Source: Larix sibirica (taxonomy: Eukaryota; Streptophyta; Pinopsida; Pinales; Pinaceae). Taken from it: DNA of 22,745 bases. Both the position numbers and the translations under genes were made by a program. The stretch is from contig NWUY0300008931.1 of NCBI GenBank assembly GCA_004151065.3, forward strand, positions 1-22,745, read 5' to 3'. Position 1 is the first letter of the stretch. Each line of letters starts with the position of its first letter. The notes under the pieces were generated by a model. It was given only the letters and a program-made list of their open reading frames with translations, was not told the DNA's origin and ran no database searches. This document shows positions 18,075 through 22,745 of the stretch, piece by piece.

Positions 18075-19217
18075 GAGAGAGTTTGATCATAAGTTAAAAG
18101 TTCAAAAGGATGTCCAAAATCTTGAATCTTTGTAGCTAAAACTACTAACCTTTCCTTCATGGAGAAATACCAAAATTATTAGCTAGTATAAACCCTATAA
18201 AAAGAGTCTAATATCAAAGAGACTTTGCAAAACATATTAACATATAGAACTAAGGAAAAATATGATCACTTTGAGCTTCACTCCAATTCTCTTGAGAGGT
18301 TTTGGCTTCTTGCTCCATCCACACCATATCCATATGTGTCGAAGCTTGTTATAATGACTCTTTTTCTTTCTTTTGCTTCATCTAGGACTGAGCCAATAGA
18401 CATTCTCTAAAAGGAGATTGTTGATTGAGAGCTTTTTGCTAGACTTATTACCATTTAGTGTAACATTTTTCCCTCTACCTCAAGATTCTCATTTTGATGT
18501 TTTTCTTGAGTCACAATTTCCAAAATTTTAGCACACTAAGAATTGTGAACTTCCTCTCGAGAGAGCATTCTAGAAGTTGCTTTGAAAATGGAATTCCAAT
18601 TATTAGAGAGAAGAATCTTATGTCTCCTCAGAACCTAACAAACATCCATAATCTCACAAAGGAGGTAGTGCCTAAGATTACAGTGGTTTTCCATAAACCA
18701 CAAATTCCAATATGCATGAGAGAATTTATTTAATTTCCACACACCACAGACCCCTATCAACATCGATAGCACCAAAACCTTAACTGGTGTTAAAACCTTT
18801 CAAATATGAAATAGATCCTTTCCACATTCACATAATTCAACTTGCCACATATAAGAATGAGGTGCAAAATTATCCTCACAGGGATTAAGAGAGCTAATCC
18901 ACTACAACATCAGAATCTATGCTACTGAAGGTTGAATCTACATGTGTCCATGCATAATTCAAACATAAAACCACATAGATCGTCATCAAAATCCACTTGT
19001 ATCTATCATATTACCAAATCATGACATTTGAAGCTACTATGCCTTCATATGTGTACTGTGCGAGCATATTGGTGGGCTAGAATACATTAGAGCTTGTCCT
19101 CCCTCTTTGAATTCGGAAGGCCATTTGGTAATGTGTGAAACATGCTTGACATGTGTTGAATAGTTCACCGTGAATATAATTAAGGGATGATTGAGATATT
19201 AATCCCATCTTTTTTTC
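18075..19217. other. Unassigned segment of the direct repeat (copy 2)
   Basis: Same content as 14,185-15,328 with a handful of substitutions (near 18,164, 18,176, 18,189, 18,635, 18,642 and 18,917). No gene is supported. Confidence 0.3.
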
Positions 19218-19569
19218 TAAGCTTCCCTACCTCCAAGTGAGGAGCCTCATTGGTTAGATGATTTGCTTAGTGATTGTGGGTTCTTAGGCCATGGGAATAC
19301 TCAATTGAATCTAATGTATTTGCCTCTATTTGCATTATTGCAATAAGCCTTGCCAAGGTGTTATTAGACAAAGGATGGGATTGTTACATATATCTAATGA
19401 TGATTGCAAAGTATCCAATGAATAACAAGTTCCTAACCCATCTTGGATTCATGATTTGTAATCCTTGATAAAGAGCGAGATCTTTAGCTTGATTATTGGT
19501 CGCTTCTCCAAGGCCCCATTCGAAACTAAATTATCATGATCCATCAGGATCTAGCGATCCACCTAGCAT
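19218..19569 (-). pseudogene. Retroelement RNase H pseudogene (copy 2)
   Basis: Same frame, same stops and same lost catalytic residues as 15,329-15,680; I see no difference within the domain. Shared defects show that decay came before the duplication, or that the two are alleles of one locus. Confidence 0.7.
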
Positions 19570-20259
19570 CTACTACCCTTATAACTTCTTCTTTTTTATC
19601 ACATGTACAATTTAATAAACTATACCCATCTATCTATATCTATCCTAAACTCTCTTCATTCTTGTTTTCACCCTAAAATTGTTTTTTAACAAACTTTAAG
19701 TTGAAGTGAATGAGTGTTTTTATTATATCTTATCTTATTTGGAAACTAGTTTTATATGTTTATGCATATGTTTTAGCTTATATTGTTGGGAAGGAAAAAT
19801 GGTTGTTAAATCATGACATAATGGGTATTTAAACAACATATCGTGGTTAGTGAATCATTTTTAACAACCTAAAACTTTATTAAACATATTTGTATATGCA
19901 GTGAGAATTGTTGCATGCGGGAAGGAGAATTATTATTTTTATTATTTTTATGTTTATACTCTCTACCATTTCGATCCTAATCTAGAATGATTCATCATCA
20001 ATAGACAAAGAAGATTCATTTAAAGCTTATCAAAACTTCAAGTATCAATAACATTTATGCTATTAAAATTGACATGAATGATAATAAGACATTTAGGGTT
20101 TTAACATTGTTGTTGAGCGTTATTTCTATGAGAATTTTGTAGTCTTCGAATTAAGGGATTCTATACTTGACTTAATTTTGCACCATCATCCCTATTAGTA
20201 TTATTTGGGTGTCGTTAGATTTATAGGGTTTCCCTAATCTTCCTTTTTACATGATTTTT

Positions 20260-20448
20260 TTATTTAGCAATGATTTTTGCATTTTCTATGTATATTTGGT
20301 GACTAGTATTGTGTGAGTGTTTAACTAGTGCTAACCTCTTGGTTCTATTATGTCCTAAATCTGCACAATGATCTTCTATCCTCACCTGGCTAGAGCTTCC
20401 TATCTTCCCAATGTATCTCGTATTGCATGAACATGGTATGAAGTACAC
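20260..20448 (-). pseudogene. GIY-YIG endonuclease of Penelope-like element, copy B
   Basis: Identical in translation to the copy A domain at 16,371-16,559, including the TGA in place of the Gly codon before VYFIPC and the eroded residues after RYIG. Confidence 0.85.
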
Positions 20449-20569
20449 TCATTTATACATACTAAAGCTCATTAGATCTTTCACTGAGTCTACCATTCTG
20501 CCAATAGTGTTGTGCGGGGAGAAAATTACCTTTAATTTCCTTTCTTTAGTGTCTTTTCAAGTTTGTTTG

Positions 20570-20854
20570 TCATTCCTTGGATGTAAGGAAGACAAATCTA
20601 AGTGCCTCTTTCATCAACAGGTCTTTAGCGAGGCCCTCAACTTGTTCTTTCCTTCCTAATAACATTCTTAATTGATTGTATATATAACCATTCTTCTCGA
20701 ATACACTTGAAAGATGGTTCAACTCTTGTTCAATATGTTCACCAACAATTATGAGGGCCCTAGTCACCAATGTATTAATCACGCCAAGTTTTTGTGTAGG
20801 AAAGTGATGTGAGTTTACATGTAAGTACCTATCGATATGAGTCTTTTTCCTATA
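20570..20854 (-). pseudogene. PLE RT-to-endonuclease connector, copy B
   Basis: Same sequence and same terminal stops as the connector of copy A: DRYLHVNSHHF, NTLVTRALIIV, EHIEQELNHLSS. The TAG that separates it from the RT frame is also retained. Confidence 0.8.
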
Positions 20855-20857
20855 TAT

Positions 20858-21099
20858 CTAGCACATTAGAAATCCAATATCTTTTCCAATTATTACCATG
20901 TCCATAAATGGTATGCTCTTATCCTCCTCTATTTCCATTGTAAACTTGATACTATCATTTTGATTGTTCAGGTGTTCAAAGAACTCTTCGAACTTCTTCT
21001 TCCCAAGAGACCAAATTATATTTGTATCATCCACATATCGCTTCCACGTTTTAGGTATCAAAGGAAAGCATTCTAAAACACACCTTTCAAATTTTCATG
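20858..21099 (-). pseudogene. PLE reverse transcriptase fragment, copy B
   Basis: Same as the copy A RT fragment: KRYVDDTNIIW, KFTMEIEEDKSIPF and GFLMC before the TAG. The truncation just before the ME-FE motif forms the junction with copy C. Confidence 0.85.
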
Positions 21100-21105
21100 A
21101 ACATT

Positions 21106-21520
21106 CTAATACAGGAAGCCATTAATGTCACAAGAGACATAACTAATGAAGAAATGTCAAATCTAGTAAGTGTATGTTTAAAATCCACTTATTTCAGTTT
21201 TTAGGAAGCAATATATGAATAGATTGATGGTATTTCCATGGGATCACCCCTTTCACTCATTATCGCAATTTTTTGCATGGAAATATTTGAAAAACATACT
21301 TTAGAATCCTTTCCTTTGAAACCTAAAAAGTGGAAGCAAAATATGTGGATGATATAAATATAATTTGGCCATAGGGAAGGGAGAAGTTGGACGAGTTCTT
21401 TGAAAACTTGAACAATCAAAATCATCATGTCAAGTTTACAATGGAAATAGAGGAGGACAAGAGCATACCCTTTCTGGAGGTGTTGACAATGAAAAAAGAT
21501 AATGGATTTTTAATGTGCTA
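21106..21520 (+). pseudogene. PLE reverse transcriptase fragment, copy C
   Basis: Frame 1 from 21,106 reads NVTRDITNEEM, then VCLKSTYFSF, two stops, and DGISMGSPLS (21,226-21,255) followed by LIIAIFCMEIFEKHTLES. The MGSPLS-IA--ME-FE block is the Penelope-type RT motif. After a one-base shift near 21,340 it reads KYVDDINIIWP (YVDD at 21,342-21,353), a TAG, LDEFFENLNNQN, KFTMEIEEDKSIPFLEV and GFLMC, ending at a TAG homologous to that in copies A and B. The catalytic Asp pair is retained in translation, but the frame is broken. Confidence 0.88.
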
Positions 21521-21522
21521 GA

Positions 21523-21880
21523 TATACAAGAAAAATATCAGTATGGATAGATACTTACATGTAAACTCGCATCACTTTCTCGCACAAAAAATGGGCATGA
21601 GTAATACATTGGTGACTAGGGCCCTCATAATCACTAATGAAGAACATATCGAACAAGAATTGAACCATATTTCAAGTGTATTGAAGAGGAATGGTTATAC
21701 AAACAAGAAAATTAAGAAAGTTAAGAAGGTAAAAACAAGTAGAGGGATTCACTCAAGACCCTTTGAAGAAAGAGGAACTCAAATCTGTCTTTCTGGCATC
21801 CAATGAACGACAAACAAACTTGTGAAGGTACTAAAGAGAGAAAATGTAAAGGTAATTTTCTCCTTGCACGACACTATTGG
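21523..21880 (+). pseudogene. PLE RT-to-endonuclease connector, copy C
   Basis: Reads IYKKNISMDRYLHVNSHHFL, NTLVTRALIIT, EHIEQELNHISSVLKRNGY and a Lys-rich stretch. In another frame it then reads NKLVKVLKRENVKVIFS and HDTIGRMVDSMKDLM, leading to the endonuclease. This gives the intact sense of the connector that is partly garbled in copies A and B. Confidence 0.8.
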
Positions 21881-22276
21881 TAGAATGGTAGACTCAATGA
21901 AAGATCTAATGAACCTTAGTCTCTATAAATGAGTGTAATCCATATCATGTTCATGTGGTAAGATATACAATAGGGGGATAGGGAGATCTATTTAAGGGAG
22001 GTTAAAATAGCATCGTGCAGACTTCAAACATGATATAACCAAGAGATCGGCACTAGCTGAGCACTCAAATAATACTAGTCACCATATGTGCCTAAAAAAT
22101 GCCAAAATCATTGCCAAAGAAGGAAATTGTGTAAAAAGGAGGATTAGGGAAACCCTAAAAATCAAACTACACCCAAATAATATCAATAGTGATGATGGTG
22201 CAAAATTAGGTGAAGTCCAGAATCCCTTAATTCAAAGACAACAAAATTCTCGTAGAAATGAGGCTCAACAATAATG
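21881..22276 (+). pseudogene. GIY-YIG endonuclease and tail, copy C
   Basis: Reads LYK, TGA, V, stop, SISCSCGKIYNRGIGRS, then RLK and HRADFKHD, TKRSALAEHSNNTSHH, KNAKIIAKEGNCVKRRIRET and a tail ending NEAQQ at a TAA. The CSCGK-IY--G block, R-K-H and the A-l-AEHS--T-H motif fit GIY-YIG. The GIY Tyr codon is a stop (TAA) and the same TGA replaces the preceding Gly as in copies A and B. YIG is changed to Y-N-R-G. The tail region after the domain is open here, unlike in the other copies. Confidence 0.82.
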
Positions 22277-22465
22277 TCAAACCCATAAATGTCTTATTAT
22301 CGTTTAGGTTGGCTTTAATAGCATAAAAGTTATTAATACATAAAGTTTTGTATCGCTTTAAGTGAGTCTTATCAATTTTCTGATGATGATCATAGAGTAG
22401 GATTGAAACTATAGAGAACATAAAAATCAAAACACAGTTCTCCTCTTTGCACGCATCGACCATGA

Positions 22466-22745
22466 CTTTGGACAGTATCTGCACAAGCTTCCACTCCTAC
22501 TAGATGATATGAAGTGCTTTAACCCTCTAACCATCTAAGTTATTTTGAGCTATAATTAGCTTACAAAAAATACTTTAACCTCATACTCCAATAAGTGAAT
22601 ATATGCATTATAACTATAACTTCTCTCTTCATTTTAAACATATTTAACTTTTCATTATTGTGCTTAAATTACCTTATATTTAACTCTAACCTTATTTTGA
22701 AGGTTTTTTTTTTTCAGCAGAAAAAGAAAAAAAGAAAGAAAAAAG
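22466..22745. other. AT-rich end of window with purine simple sequence
   Basis: No gene is seen. The last ~65 bases are a poly-T run followed by an A/G-rich low-complexity tract (from about 22,706). Confidence 0.6.

Larger units (their letters stand above)
17266..21105. repeat. 3.84 kb direct repeat, copy 2
   Basis: Repeats 13,376-17,216 at an offset of 3,890, falling to 3,889 after a lost T near 19,210-19,218. Differences I can see include those matching copy 1 positions 13,662, 13,918, 13,954, 13,985, 14,044, 14,274, 14,286, 14,299, 14,745, 14,752, 15,027, 15,295 and 15,309, plus a cluster at 16,566-16,600. It ends where PLE copy C begins in opposite orientation. Confidence 0.97.
19909..21105 (-). 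mobile_element. Penelope-like retroelement fragment, copy B
   Basis: Duplicate of copy A, in the same order on the minus strand: RT fragment with YVDD at 21,026-21,037, connector, GIY-YIG domain, 3' untranslated DNA. It differs from copy A by four substitutions clustered near 20,455-20,486, just upstream of the endonuclease. At 21,105 it meets copy C head to head. Confidence 0.85.
21106..22465 (+). mobile_element. Penelope-like retroelement fragment, copy C, inverted
   Basis: Plus-strand PLE fragment, longer on its 5' side than copies A and B and clearly diverged from them. It contains an RT palm (21,106 to about 21,520), connector (21,523-21,880), GIY-YIG domain (about 21,927-22,130), a conserved C-terminal tail to 22,276 and 3' untranslated DNA. 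The 3' DNA still matches the minus-strand copies in reverse, for example a TTATTA-ATAGCATAAA-GTTATT block, to about 22,465. It carries several stops and at least one frameshift (near 21,340). Its 5' end at 21,106 is a truncation or breakpoint inside the RT. Confidence 0.85.

Noticed and set aside
13376-21105. Interpreting the 3.84 kb direct repeats as LTRs of one element
   Set aside because: They are adjacent with only ~50 bases between, lack TG..CA ends, and contain pieces of unrelated elements in opposite orientations; tandem duplication or a false assembly duplication fits better.

Overview
This window looks like nuclear DNA of a seed plant, most likely a gymnosperm and plausibly a conifer. 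It is AT-rich and repeat-dominated, with one intact spliced gene (an alpha-expansin) among decayed non-LTR retrotransposons and three fragments of Penelope-like retroelements (PLEs) that carry a GIY-YIG endonuclease. GIY-YIG PLEs are, as I recall, known among plants mainly from conifers, so they are the strongest hint to the lineage. The species cannot be fixed from sequence alone.

Layout. 1-4,420: AT-rich non-genic DNA with a truncated LINE RNase H remnant (about 1,377-1,648, minus) and several local tandem duplications (periods about 43, 118, 77, 60 and 127 bp). 4,420-5,895: a degenerate, hierarchical minisatellite-like array. 5,900-8,700: AT-rich dispersed-repeat DNA carrying a decayed minus-strand LINE (about 6,390-8,050) with pol C-terminal region, zinc knuckle, RNase H and 3' end. 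8,700-10,348: non-coding DNA with CG-richer duplicated blocks and the probable 3' UTR side of the expansin. 10,349-11,371: alpha-expansin on the minus strand, three exons, 262 aa, complete. 11,372-13,375: its upstream side, with G-box and TCP-type motifs.

13,376-21,105 is a 3.84 kb unit present twice in direct orientation at about 99.5% identity. Each copy holds a plus-strand LINE 3' end, a minus-strand RNase H pseudogene and a minus-strand PLE fragment (reverse transcriptase then GIY-YIG). The first copy stops at a single ambiguous base (N at 17,217), so it may be a real tandem duplication or two haplotypes joined by assembly. At 21,105 the second copy abuts a third, more diverged PLE fragment in plus orientation (21,106 to about 22,465), forming a head-to-head inverted pair with arms of 1.2-1.36 kb.

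The expansin is the only gene likely to make a functional protein; it would act in the cell wall. The retroelement pieces are pseudogenic: all carry stops, and frameshifts or missing catalytic residues are visible in most. The most notable content is the plant GIY-YIG PLE cluster, its inverted and duplicated arrangement, and the premature stops shared by all three PLE copies.
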